Positions 33,087-40,412 of a stretch of 53,141 nt of DNA are shown here, one piece after another. Below the pieces are notes generated by a model that was given only the letters and a program-made list of their open reading frames with translations, did no database searches and was not told where the DNA came from. The stretch's first letter is position 1, and the number at the start of each line of letters is the position of its first letter. The DNA comes from a virus: the IMG/VR virus record IMGVR_UViG_3300046692_000164, positions 1 to 53,141 of that record; one strand, written 5' to 3'. The translations under genes and the position numbers were made by a program.

Positions 33087-33436
33087 CACGCGTCCTCCAG
33101 CATATATTTCTGGACGCGCTTGATGGTCTTGCCCTTCACCCGAATGACGCGGATTACTCGCGCCCGGTCGCAGGCAAAGGAAAACCCTTCCGACTTGGCG
33201 TCAGGGTCTTCCTGAAGCTCGCCGATCGGCTCAACCTCGTAGACCTTGCCATGACCAGACGGATGCATGCAGGCGTAGAGCAGGGCGCCTTCCTGTAAGG
33301 TGCAGACATAGACCTTCGAGCGGTCGCAAACTGCGTGGCCGCCAAAGCGGGCGAGTGATGGGACTTTTGTCTGGATGGGTGGCAACACCAAGTCGCCAAC
33401 CTTCAACTGTCCGTAGCCGCCGTGGAAATAGGTCAT
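33086..33436 (-). CDS. Arr-like (rifampin ADP-ribosyltransferase fold) protein
   Basis: 116 aa from the ATG at 33436 with GGAGGCGGGG upstream. The order TYFHGGYGQLKVGDLVLPP, VYVCTLQEGALLYA, VYEVEPIGELQEDPD and ARVIRVIRVKG matches the Arr family of rifampin ADP-ribosyltransferases, including the catalytic His-Tyr-Asp set (His5, Tyr43, Asp77 here). Arr enzymes transfer ADP-ribose from NAD+ to a small molecule; phage members could instead modify a host protein or nucleic acid. Length is slightly below that of Arr. The fold call is good; the target is unknown. Confidence 0.78.
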   Translation of the reverse strand: MTYFHGGYGQLKVGDLVLPPIQTKVPSLARFGGHAVCDRSKVYVCTLQEGALLYACMHPSGHGKVYEVEPIGELQEDPDAKSEGFSFACDRARVIRVIRVKGKTIKRVQKYMLEDA

Positions 33437-33612
33437 CCCCGCCTCCAATACCAAGGCAGGACCCGCTCAATCAGAGATTTGCGGCTAGCGCGCTTCTTCG
33501 CCTCGATCTCCCGATTAAGCCGCTCTATCACTTCGTTACGGCGATCGATGAAGGCCAGTGTCGTGGGGAGGGCTCTAGGATGCGCCCGGCAGTGGTCGTC
33601 GGCGGTCCTCAT
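33433..33612 (-). CDS. Very small basic protein
   Basis: 59 aa from the ATG at 33612, which overlaps the previous stop as ATGA; ribosome binding site GAGGGTTTCAGC. Strongly basic (IERLNREIEAKKRASRKSLI, ending PWYWRRG). Function unknown. Confidence 0.6.
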   Translation of the reverse strand: MRTADDHCRAHPRALPTTLAFIDRRNEVIERLNREIEAKKRASRKSLIERVLPWYWRRG

Positions 33613-34043
33613 GCTGAAACCCTCACTCTGGACAACCTGACAAACTCTCCGAACTTCAAACTCGGATAGATGTCGGCGACGTTGAGAAAACGCTGGTATC
33701 GAGCTTGGGCGCGAGATTTGGCCGGGATCGTATCGCTGAACCCGTTGAACTCGACGACGAATGAGCGCCACGGCTTGCCCATATGGACTGCCTGTTCTGC
33801 GAGGTGATCGCGAAGAGCGGCCCGGCCGGCATCAGTCACTGAGAAATATGCCATGCCGCGTTGCACGCCGGACAACTCCCAATTCTCGGAAGTGCCGAAT
33901 TCCTTGGCAAGCTGACTATCCACGTCGGTGGCAAAATAGTTGCGATAGGATTCCCGCATCGGGTCGACGGGCCGACCGAGAGCATGGTCGATGTGATCGA
34001 ATGCCTTATCCTTGAGGTAGCGGTTAACGCTCGGGTTTTTCAT
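33609..34043 (-). CDS. Hypothetical protein
   Basis: 144 aa, with an element GVQRGMAYFSVTDAGRAALRDHL that looks like the recognition helix and wing of a small DNA-binding or phage conserved protein, followed by a region with SFVVEFNGFSDTIPAKSRAQARYQ. No firm assignment. Confidence 0.68.
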   Translation of the reverse strand: MKNPSVNRYLKDKAFDHIDHALGRPVDPMRESYRNYFATDVDSQLAKEFGTSENWELSGVQRGMAYFSVTDAGRAALRDHLAEQAVHMGKPWRSFVVEFNGFSDTIPAKSRAQARYQRFLNVADIYPSLKFGEFVRLSRVRVSA

Positions 34044-34462
34044 GCCGCCACTCCCTTCACGTCTTCCGGAGTGATACCGAACTCAGATGCGATGAACGCA
34101 ATCGCCTCGCGCAGAAACTCGCCGAACGTCGGCTCATCCATGTTTTCGAAGGCGATCGACGAAGGCACTTTCACGATGTAGCCGCCCATGATGATGTCAT
34201 CGGTGAAACCGGTCCGAAGCTTCACCATCTGGTGGAGAGCCTTTTCGGTCGGCGCGCAGCCGGTTGCCTTCACGACTTCCCGTAGGAACGCCCAATAGAA
34301 GCGGAGACGGTCTGGAACGCGGCCGGTGCGTAGATCGACGCGGATCCTCTGGCCGTCGGGAAACTGGCGGATCATATCGCGATCCATTTCCATTTCGCCG
34401 ATAAGGCGGTCTCCCTGGCGAATGACATAAAGAGGTGCGTTTTCGGAGGGTTTTTTCGCCAT
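34040..34462 (-). CDS. DUF1367-like protein of recombination module
   Basis: 140 aa from the ATG at 34462 (AGGGTG eight bases upstream; a GTG at 34471 is an alternative). RLRFYWAFLREVVKATG, KALHQMVKLRTGF, VKVPSSIAFENMDEPTFGEF and LREAIAFIAS fit the DUF1367 family, which is commonly linked to ssDNA-annealing and replication genes in phages. Exact biochemical role unknown. Confidence 0.78.
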   Translation of the reverse strand: MAKKPSENAPLYVIRQGDRLIGEMEMDRDMIRQFPDGQRIRVDLRTGRVPDRLRFYWAFLREVVKATGCAPTEKALHQMVKLRTGFTDDIIMGGYIVKVPSSIAFENMDEPTFGEFLREAIAFIASEFGITPEDVKGVAA

Positions 34463-34467
34463 GTCGA

Positions 34468-35130
34468 TCACCCTACCATCAGCAAAGCTGCAGTCTCGTC
34501 GATCGGCTGCGGATCGTATCTGCGGCGAAGCTCGACGACCTTCCCGCGAACCTCGTTGAGGAAGGCGATCACCTCGCGCTCAAGCTCGGCAATCATGGCG
34601 TCGTCACGCTCAACCCGTCGGCAGAAGAACCTCATGGATTCCGGCATACGCGGGTCGTAGGAAACGAAATCGCACCACTTCCGGCCGGTACATCCCATTT
34701 GCCACATCATCTGAGTGATGTACTTGCCTGGCACCGCGCCGCCGATCAGCGTTTCAATGTGCGTGGCAGTGTTGGGGCACTTGATCTCAATCAGGCCCTC
34801 GTCGCCGACCAAGCCGTCAGGAGATGCGCCGGTCTCGCCGATTGTGGGGTGAGGAACAAAGCCAATCTCGACGACAGAGGCCACGCAGTTAAACTCATAT
34901 GCGGCGCGCGCTTCCGGCTCTGTCTCAGTGCCCAAAATCATTGCGGCATTGGTGAAGCCTTCGGTCGGAAGGCCCGTCAGGCGCTCGGTAATGAGTTGGG
35001 CTGCATAGTTGGCGCGGGTGGCGGCATAGCCGGTCTTAGTCTTGGCGATGACATCGGCTACGCGAGATGCCGTTACCCGTCCTAGCCGCACCTGATGCCA
35101 TGCCGCTGTTCCTTGGACTATTTCTTCCAT
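34468..35130 (-). CDS. YqaJ / lambda-type 5'-3' recombination exonuclease
   Basis: 220 aa from the ATG at 35130 (GGAGGCTTGATC). The restriction-endonuclease-fold core is clear: WHQVRLGRVTASRVADVIA at the start, then MILGTETEPEARAAYE, the metal ligands in GASPDGLVGDEGLIEIKCP (Asp, then Glu-x-Lys), and QMMWQMGCTGRKWCDFVSYD. It resects dsDNA ends to leave a 3' tail for the ERF annealing protein encoded upstream in the same operon. Together they form a phage recombination pair. Confidence 0.9.
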   Translation of the reverse strand: MEEIVQGTAAWHQVRLGRVTASRVADVIAKTKTGYAATRANYAAQLITERLTGLPTEGFTNAAMILGTETEPEARAAYEFNCVASVVEIGFVPHPTIGETGASPDGLVGDEGLIEIKCPNTATHIETLIGGAVPGKYITQMMWQMGCTGRKWCDFVSYDPRMPESMRFFCRRVERDDAMIAELEREVIAFLNEVRGKVVELRRRYDPQPIDETAALLMVG

Positions 35131-35132
35131 GA

Positions 35133-35714
35133 TCAAGCCTCCAAAGATTTCAGGTGGAAATAGACGCGCCGGCAGCCGACAACGTCGACCATCGCATCGT
35201 GCGCACCGTCGAGGTCTTCGTTGAAGAAATGGCGGATGCATTCTTCAAGCTTCGGAGCTTTCGGCTTATTGAAGCCGGCGGCGAGCATCCGTTCGGTCGG
35301 TGGAAGATTGATGATCGGCGTCGCAGCCTCCATCGTGCAGAACAATGGCTTGCGGAGCGGCATGACGCGTTCATAGTGCCGAGCGATTGCCGCCTCGACG
35401 ATGCCACGGTCGAATTTAATGTTGTGGGCGCAGATGAGATCGGCGCGCTGATAGAGGTGCGTGAAGGCAGAGAGCGAAAATTCTGCGCTGACACCGAACT
35501 GAGCTGCGCGCTCCGGCGTAATGCCATGAACGTTCGATGCCTGGACAGGAATGTCTACGCCGTTGTCGACAATGAAGGAAAACCCAGAGACAGGCTTGCC
35601 GTCATCCTCGCAAAGCTCGGCGGCAAGCTGCACTATATACGGCTGATCGGGATGATCGACCGGAATCCGATCCTGAAAGAAGCCAGTCGTTTCGGTGTCG
35701 AAGAACAGTATCAC
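35133..35714 (-). CDS. DnaQ-like 3'-5' exonuclease
   Basis: 193 aa. DEDD-type exonuclease motifs: FFDTETTG (Asp6, Glu8), NVHGITPERAAQFG, LICAHNIKFDRGIVEAA, and DGAHDAMVDVVGCRRVYF with the last His and Asp. It lies between the ERF and YqaJ-type genes, suggesting end processing during recombination or repair. Start overlaps the ERF gene by 4 bp. Confidence 0.88.
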   Translation of the reverse strand: MILFFDTETTGFFQDRIPVDHPDQPYIVQLAAELCEDDGKPVSGFSFIVDNGVDIPVQASNVHGITPERAAQFGVSAEFSLSAFTHLYQRADLICAHNIKFDRGIVEAAIARHYERVMPLRKPLFCTMEAATPIINLPPTERMLAAGFNKPKAPKLEECIRHFFNEDLDGAHDAMVDVVGCRRVYFHLKSLEA

Positions 35715-36526
35715 TTCTGTTCCTCCTTGCGCTGCGCGATAATAGCGATGCGACGACGCAGAGAGCCGATCACGTCGGAGTATGTTGACAACGGCAAATC
35801 AGAGACATCTTTGATTTTGTAGTGCTGGCAAAAGTATTCTTCCGTCGTTTCGGACTTGGCGATTAGATCCTTGATCACAGAAACCTGCGCGTCGGTGATC
35901 TTTTGAACTTCGTCGGGATCTTTGGGCGGGCGATTGCCGTCCCGATCATCACCGGTCGAGATATTGAAGAGCATGCAGAGTAGATAGCGTCTTCCATAGG
36001 TGGCCGTGCTGCCGAACGCCTGAGTGCCGGTCTTGTTGACGCCGCCCTTAGCCCCAGCTCCATCGACGGGGATTGCGCCAATGCCGTTACGGACATAGCC
36101 GCCAGAGTGGGAGATTTCCCACTTGATCAGCAGCTCGCCCTCGGCATTGTAGCCGTCGGGCTGAAACGAGACGCCGAAGCCATGGTCGTAGATGATCGGC
36201 ATGGCCTGATCTTCGATTGCGGCTAGATCGGCATAGTTTGAGTTGGTGTGGTTGTTACGCTTATTCTTCGTGACGACCGGCAATTCTTTTTGGCAAGCAG
36301 ACATGGCCGCGAAATAGGCGGTCTTGGCCTCATACTCGCGGTCCTCGCGAAGCTGGTCGCGCTGACGGTCTTCCATCTGATATTTCATCTCGAGCATCTT
36401 CTCGAGGCGTTCGATCGGGACGTTCGGGTCCATGGCGATGCGCTCGATCATGGCGACCATGGGTGCATCGTTGGCCGGGATGAGCTTCTGCTCTTGCTGC
36501 TCTTCGTGCTTTGCCAGCGCGGTCAT
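35711..36526 (-). CDS. ERF-family ssDNA-annealing protein
   Basis: 271 aa. The ERF core spans about residues 75-190: FAAMSACQKELPVVTKNKRN, YADLAAIEDQAMPIIYDHGF, and TQAFGSTATYGRRYLLCMLF with the conserved GSxxTYxRRY motif, followed by GDDRDGN. ERF proteins form rings on ssDNA and anneal complementary strands. The N-terminal 70 residues are helical and Met/Glu-rich, and the C-terminus looks like a small helical domain. The partner exonuclease is downstream. Confidence 0.92.
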   Translation of the reverse strand: MTALAKHEEQQEQKLIPANDAPMVAMIERIAMDPNVPIERLEKMLEMKYQMEDRQRDQLREDREYEAKTAYFAAMSACQKELPVVTKNKRNNHTNSNYADLAAIEDQAMPIIYDHGFGVSFQPDGYNAEGELLIKWEISHSGGYVRNGIGAIPVDGAGAKGGVNKTGTQAFGSTATYGRRYLLCMLFNISTGDDRDGNRPPKDPDEVQKITDAQVSVIKDLIAKSETTEEYFCQHYKIKDVSDLPLSTYSDVIGSLRRRIAIIAQRKEEQK

Positions 36527-36536
36527 GGACTTCTCC

Positions 36537-37622
36537 TCAATATTTCAGGGTGACGTTGGGAATCTGGCCCTTGGCCAAAGCGATGACGACAAGCATGGCC
36601 TGCTTGTCCGAAATGCCAGCCGCATCGGTTAGCGCGGACATGACCAGATTGTTGACCGACTTCCGGTGCTCGTAATCCTGATCGCGGCGACGTTGCTCTG
36701 CTTCCTCGGTAGCCTTCTCGTCTTCGATGCGCTTGCGTTCGGCTTCAGCTTTCCGATCAGCCTCGGCCTTTGCATCTGCGATATCGCGTTCTGCCTTGGC
36801 CTTGGCCTCTTCAGAACGGCGCTCAGCATCGGCGATAGCCTGTGCAGCTTCTTGGGCGGCCTTGTCGGCGGCGTCCTTTGCAGCTTGGGCGATATCGGCC
36901 TGGCGCTTCTCTTCCGCCAGTCGTTCGGCCTCGACGCGCTCGGCTTCGGCCTTCGCTGCTTGTTCAGCGGCAAGACGTTCGGCTTCCTTCCGGTCGCTTT
37001 CAGCCTTGGCGGCGCGAAGCTCTTCCAGCTCGCGGGCATCAGCTTCGGATTTTTCAGCGGCGACGATCAACCGGGCTAGAGCCGCGCCGGCGTCTTCCTT
37101 TGCGATAGCCGCGCGATCCTCGAATTCCTCCCAAGACGCATCGACGACAGTCATCTCGACGGCTAGCTTCGCTTCGCGAAGCTCGGCAGATGAATGGCCA
37201 GCCGGCGTCGAGATGAACGCCAGTAACGCATCAAGCGCGGCCTGATGCTTCTCGATCCGCGCAGCCTCGACAGTTTCCCAATCGGTGAGGGGCTTACGGA
37301 ACTTGGTCTGCAGCGCAACAAGGCGCTCTTCGATCTTGTTCCGGGTAAGGTCCACCTTCTTCTTGTTCAGCCGCCATTCCTCGGTCAGGGCAAATCCCTG
37401 CTTATCGAGCGCGACTTTCGTCTTGGCGATCTTGTGGGCGAGCGACTTGATTTCGTCCCGGCCTTTCCTCGTCGAGACATCATGCTTATGCTCGTTGACC
37501 TTTTTCAGGATCGCGTCATAGAGCTTGTCGAATTCCTTCTCGTCGGTGAACGTCTTGACGTTCGGGACCGCCGGCAGAGTGATGATCAGATCGGTCGAGC
37601 CGGTTTCTACTACTTGGTCCAT
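36537..37622 (-). CDS. Long coiled-coil protein of recombination module (DUF1351-like look)
   Basis: 361 aa. A helical N-terminal domain (residues about 25-130, with LAHKIAKTKVALDKQG and FRKPLTDWE) is followed by a very long Ala/Glu/Lys coiled coil (about 195-315, built on AERLAAEQAAKAEAERVEAE-like repeats) and a small C-terminal domain (NNLVMSALTDAAGISDKQAM). Proteins of this make-up sit directly upstream of ERF/RecT genes in many phages, role unknown. The repetitive coiled coil makes shadow frames long on the other strand. Confidence 0.78.
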   Translation of the reverse strand: MDQVVETGSTDLIITLPAVPNVKTFTDEKEFDKLYDAILKKVNEHKHDVSTRKGRDEIKSLAHKIAKTKVALDKQGFALTEEWRLNKKKVDLTRNKIEERLVALQTKFRKPLTDWETVEAARIEKHQAALDALLAFISTPAGHSSAELREAKLAVEMTVVDASWEEFEDRAAIAKEDAGAALARLIVAAEKSEADARELEELRAAKAESDRKEAERLAAEQAAKAEAERVEAERLAEEKRQADIAQAAKDAADKAAQEAAQAIADAERRSEEAKAKAERDIADAKAEADRKAEAERKRIEDEKATEEAEQRRRDQDYEHRKSVNNLVMSALTDAAGISDKQAMLVVIALAKGQIPNVTLKY

Positions 37623-37846
37623 TGGACGGACGCCTCCTGATTTTTAAGATCCTGCTTCCGATAAGCTTCGTTCGCGCTCGAAAGCGCCCCGTAGCTGATC
37701 GAGATCATGAAGAGGGTGAGCATCGCCATGGCGAAGAACTGCTCTTTGGCGGTGAAGGTGATGAGAGGGGCAGCCTTGACAGGTGCAGCACGGCACTCGG
37801 TTGCGGCGCATGGGCATTCAGTGCCTCGAAGATGGCAATGGATCAC
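37610..37846 (-). CDS. Small membrane protein
   Basis: 78 aa, GTG start in a GTGA overlap with the previous stop. One clear transmembrane helix (EQFFAMAMLTLFMISISYGAL) with a short Cys-containing N-terminus and a polar C-terminus that overlaps the next gene by 13 bp. Function unknown. Confidence 0.65.
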   Translation of the reverse strand: MIHCHLRGTECPCAATECRAAPVKAAPLITFTAKEQFFAMAMLTLFMISISYGALSSANEAYRKQDLKNQEASVQWTK

Positions 37847-38160
37847 GTGGCACCGCCGATCTCTGCGGGAATCTTTTCGTAGAAGTCCGGGTCACACTGG
37901 CTCATGATGTCATCGAAGTCGTAATCGCAGACTTCGCAGAACTCGCGAGCAGCCAAGAGTGTGACATTGCCGACGCCGTCGCAGGTGCAGCAAGGTCCAC
38001 CGGACCTCACTTTGTGCTTGGCATTGTGGCCGCACACAGGGCACCCGAGACGACCAAGTTCGCCGCCGATCGCGGTGATGAAGCCATGATCTGGATTATG
38101 GCAAGTTTCCTTGCCGTCACCGAAGCAGTCTGGGCAGGTGAATAGCCGCGTCATGGTCAT
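37843..38160 (-). CDS. Cys-rich zinc-finger protein (DnaJ-type repeats)
   Basis: 105 aa from the ATG at 38160 (ATGA overlap; another ATG at 38154). Paired motifs CPDCFGDGKETC, CPVCGH, CCTCDGVGN and CEVCDYD resemble DnaJ-type zinc-finger repeats. The earlier part of the open frame shadows the next gene. A nucleic-acid or protein-binding zinc protein is likely; target unknown. Confidence 0.72.
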   Translation of the reverse strand: MTMTRLFTCPDCFGDGKETCHNPDHGFITAIGGELGRLGCPVCGHNAKHKVRSGGPCCTCDGVGNVTLLAAREFCEVCDYDFDDIMSQCDPDFYEKIPAEIGGAT

Positions 38161-38546
38161 TCCGCCGCAACAGAGTGAACGGAGCCGCGAGGGCTGATCT
38201 CGGGAACGCGAACCATGGGCATGCCGTGGCGACGGCGAAGGGCCGGAACGAAGTCGGAAACCTGACCGGAGACGGCGTCGGTCCATTCCAGAGCCGCATG
38301 CTTTCCGTGCGTGGTGCGATCATCTTCGATCTGCTTCACGATCAAGGTGAAGAGCGTTTCATTGAAGACGTTGGCGCTGTTGATGCGGCTGGGACGGGTG
38401 AGGACCTGACCGCCGTGCAGGACGATCTCCGACACGTAAAATTCACCGTCATCCTCACAGGCGCTCGTAAGCGTTGCCGTGCCGTAGGCGAGGAGACCAT
38501 CGCCGGAGATCTGCATTTCCTCGAAATCGTATTGGACTGTGGTCAT
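38157..38546 (-). CDS. First gene of leftward early operon, unknown
   Basis: 129 aa, first coding region after PL; its ATG lies about 30 bases after the predicted transcription start. The protein is beta-rich at the start (VQYDFEEMQISGDGLLAYG) and then mixed. Position in the operon is that of immediate-early genes; function not recognisable. Confidence 0.7.
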   Translation of the reverse strand: MTTVQYDFEEMQISGDGLLAYGTATLTSACEDDGEFYVSEIVLHGGQVLTRPSRINSANVFNETLFTLIVKQIEDDRTTHGKHAALEWTDAVSGQVSDFVPALRRRHGMPMVRVPEISPRGSVHSVAAE

Positions 38547-38584
38547 CGTCTCGTCCTCATCGCCGATTGGCTTGGTATGAGGGT

Positions 38585-38613
38585 GTTGTACAGTTAAACT
38601 AACGAACGCGCAA
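38585..38613 (-). promoter_or_regulatory. Predicted leftward early promoter PL
   Basis: On the minus strand, -35 TTGCGC (38608-38613), a 17-nt spacer, and -10 TACAAC (38585-38590). The spacer contains operator O1 in the same register as O3 in PR. It is placed to drive the overlapping gene chain from 38546 down to the integrase. Confidence 0.65.
38587..38603. promoter_or_regulatory. Repressor operator O1 (in PL)
   Basis: TGTACAGTTAAACTAAC. The dyad AGTT-A-AACT is its centre. Repeated with one change at 38631 and, inverted with one change, at 39445. It overlaps the PL spacer and -10. Confidence 0.75.
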
Positions 38614-38630
38614 TAGGCCGAGAGAAAAAA

Positions 38631-38647
38631 TGTGCAGTTAAACTAAC
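38631..38647. promoter_or_regulatory. Repressor operator O2
   Basis: TGTGCAGTTAAACTAAC, one base different from O1, 44 bp upstream of it relative to PL transcription. No -35/-10 pair fits around it, so it probably serves cooperative binding with O1. Confidence 0.7.
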
Positions 38648-38695
38648 TTTAGTTGAGCCAGATGTCGAATCAAGGCTATCCCACAAACACGAAAA

Positions 38696-38728
38696 AGCCC
38701 GCTCAAGCGACCTTTGCTTGGGCGGGCT
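38696..38728 (-). terminator. Terminator of the repressor transcript
   Basis: On the minus strand a GC-rich 13-bp stem with one mismatch (AGCCCGCCCAAGC against GCTTGAGCGGGCT) is followed by a T run. It lies 20 bases past the repressor stop and before PL. It may also stop read-through on the plus strand, which has a shorter T tract. Confidence 0.85.
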
Positions 38729-38748
38729 ATTTTCGGGTTATTGCCTGT

Positions 38749-39387
38749 TTATCTATTGAAGCGCAGAGGCGACCACTTCGCTATGATTATATCGCTAATC
38801 CTGATTTCCGTGTCGCTGTCGCCTGATATGACAATATCTTCCTGCCAGCGATCATCATAGCTCTCAGGCCTTAGGATGCCTTCGCCATCGATGTACAGAA
38901 AACGCTTGGCTGTGTACTCGTAACGGCCATGCTGCTCACGGACGACGACGACCAGGTCGCCGTTGCTTGGCACAAGACCAGCCTCAAGCACATTGACGCA
39001 ATGAATGAACTCTCCATCCGCGACAACTCGGTTCACAGAGTTTCCCGAGACCTTATAGAGGCGCTGGGCGCTCGCAGGATAGTCGGGGTGAGGAGCGACA
39101 GGCACGCCGAAGGGAACGAACTCCAGGCTCTCTTCTTTCCAAAGCCCTGCGGCAACTTCACCAACCACTCTCAAGCCTATGCTGTCATCGCCAATGCCGC
39201 TTTCGAGCCACTTAAGCGGCTTGTTCGTTGCCTTGGCGATAGCGATCAACGTCGTATGGCGCGGGCGGACATCTCCTGATTCCCATTGGGCGACAGCCCC
39301 GCGTGTCTTCCCCACAGCTTCCGCAAGTTCGTCCTGCGTCAATCCTGCGTCTTTGCGTGATTTGAATATGCGTGCGTTCAGTTCCAT
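38749..39387 (-). CDS. CI-like repressor: HTH plus S24 (LexA-type) peptidase
   Basis: 212 aa from Met at 39387 (in-frame ATG at 39441 gives 18 more residues and lies just downstream of operator O3; neither has a good ribosome binding site). Residues about 1-66 are an XRE helix-turn-helix (DAGLTQDELAEAVGKTRGAV, AQWESG). Then VVGEVAAGLW offers an Ala-Gly cleavage site, KVSGNSVNRVVADGEF holds the catalytic Ser, and YTAKRFLYIDG the Lys. It should keep lysogeny by binding O1-O3 and self-cleave when RecA is activated, so the phage is probably SOS-inducible. Confidence 0.9.
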   Translation of the reverse strand: MELNARIFKSRKDAGLTQDELAEAVGKTRGAVAQWESGDVRPRHTTLIAIAKATNKPLKWLESGIGDDSIGLRVVGEVAAGLWKEESLEFVPFGVPVAPHPDYPASAQRLYKVSGNSVNRVVADGEFIHCVNVLEAGLVPSNGDLVVVVREQHGRYEYTAKRFLYIDGEGILRPESYDDRWQEDIVISGDSDTEIRISDIIIAKWSPLRFNR

Positions 39388-39434
39388 GAAGCTATGATAT
39401 CGCGCCGCCTCGGCGCAATCTTCGATAGTCTCGC

Positions 39435-39463
39435 TTGACATGATGTTAGTTAAACTGTACATC
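39435..39463 (+). promoter_or_regulatory. Predicted rightward early promoter PR
   Basis: A consensus -35 TTGACA (39435-39440), a 17-nt spacer and -10 TACATC (39458-39463) point to the Cro-like gene at 39493. Operator O3 fills the spacer exactly as O1 does in PL, so repressor binding would exclude polymerase. Confidence 0.72.
39445..39461. promoter_or_regulatory. Repressor operator O3 (in PR)
   Basis: GTTAGTTAAACTGTACA, the inverted copy of O1 with one base change at the centre. It lies between the divergent repressor and Cro-like genes, overlapping PR; repressor bound here could also control its own transcription. Confidence 0.75.
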
Positions 39464-39492
39464 ATGCTAACCCTACAACGCGAGCATTTAAG

Positions 39493-39693
39493 ATGAAGAC
39501 TGGCATGGAGGCCGTAAAGGAAAGTGTCCCTTCCTTGGCCCATTTGGCAAGAGAGATCGGCGTGACGCGCGGCGCAGTGGCGCAGTGGGACCGGGTTCCA
39601 GCTGAGCGGATTGCCGATGTCGCCCGCGTCACAAAGCTTTCCTTTGATATCATCCGCCCTGACCTTTTTGCAGTCACACAGGGTGCAGCATGA
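39493..39693 (+). CDS. YdaS/Cro-like DNA-binding protein
   Basis: 66 aa (a second ATG is at 39505). A single helix-turn-helix SLAHLAREIGVTRGAVAQWD and the ending VPAERIADVARVTKLSFDIIRPDLF follow the YdaS/Cro family. It is divergent from the repressor and first in the rightward operon, the position of Cro. Expected to bind the same operators and tip the switch to lysis. Its stop overlaps the next start as ATGA. Confidence 0.88.
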   Translation: MKTGMEAVKESVPSLAHLAREIGVTRGAVAQWDRVPAERIADVARVTKLSFDIIRPDLFAVTQGAA

Positions 39694-40412
39694 CCGCCGA
39701 CGGGCAGATCAAATCCTTCTTCCAGCGTTGGGAAAATCTCGAAGCCGAAAAGAAGCAGGTCGCCGACCTGATGAAAGACCTGTTCATCGAAGCGAAGGGT
39801 ATCGGCTATCAGCCGAAGGCAATGCGCGCCGCGTTCCGCCTCAAGACCAAGCAAGATCTGGATAGTCCAGCTGATGCCGAGTTCGAGGCTGTCGTCGACA
39901 TCTACCTCGACGCCCTGAATAGCTCCGCGCGGAATGCGCGCCTGCGCACACGAGAAAAGATTGAAGAATTTGACCAGACTACGGGTGAATTCCTCGAAGA
40001 TGAACAGCCTGAAACGGCAACGACGCAGCGGGTTTACGGCCACTCCCAGCATGAGGGCGAGAATGCTCAAGCAACAGTGCGCAACGAGGTCGTAACAGTT
40101 GTCGGTACCGAGAGCGGAACCGTCTCCAATTCCGAGATTGCTACGGCCTCTCAAGGCGAAGCCGAAGCCCCCAGCGTCGAGCGCGTAAGTCCAGCCGAGA
40201 CCAACACAGGCAGCGCCGCCGCCAACACAGGAGGCGATCATGAAGTAGCTAATACCCAATCGTTCGCCGCACAGGCCGGTGCACCGTTCAGTAAAACTGC
40301 ACCGGCCAAACTTCTGAGACCTCATTGCCGAACCCCGAAGAACTGCGGGAGCGGCACGGTTGACCATTGCCACTCGTGCAAGGTCGCGATGCGGGAAAGG
40401 GAAATGGCATGA
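39690..40412 (+). CDS. GapR-like (DUF2312) protein with long C-terminal extension
   Basis: 240 aa. Residues 1-80 match the GapR family of alphaproteobacterial DNA-binding proteins that sense overtwisted DNA: IKSFFQRWENLEAEKKQVAD, LFIEAKGIGYQPKAMRAAFR and VDIYLDALN. GapR itself is about 90 residues; here about 150 residues follow, low-complexity and Ser/Thr/Glu-rich (100-205), and end in a Cys motif (PHCRTPKNCGSG, then HCHSCKV). It is second in the early operon, suggesting a role in phage replication or interference with host GapR; inference. Confidence 0.82.
   Translation: MTADGQIKSFFQRWENLEAEKKQVADLMKDLFIEAKGIGYQPKAMRAAFRLKTKQDLDSPADAEFEAVVDIYLDALNSSARNARLRTREKIEEFDQTTGEFLEDEQPETATTQRVYGHSQHEGENAQATVRNEVVTVVGTESGTVSNSEIATASQGEAEAPSVERVSPAETNTGSAAANTGGDHEVANTQSFAAQAGAPFSKTAPAKLLRPHCRTPKNCGSGTVDHCHSCKVAMREREMA

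Noticed and set aside
34435-35822. Long plus-strand frames of 216 and 222 aa opposite the exonuclease genes
   Set aside because: Both mirror the YqaJ-type and DnaQ-type genes, which have clear catalytic motifs on the minus strand.
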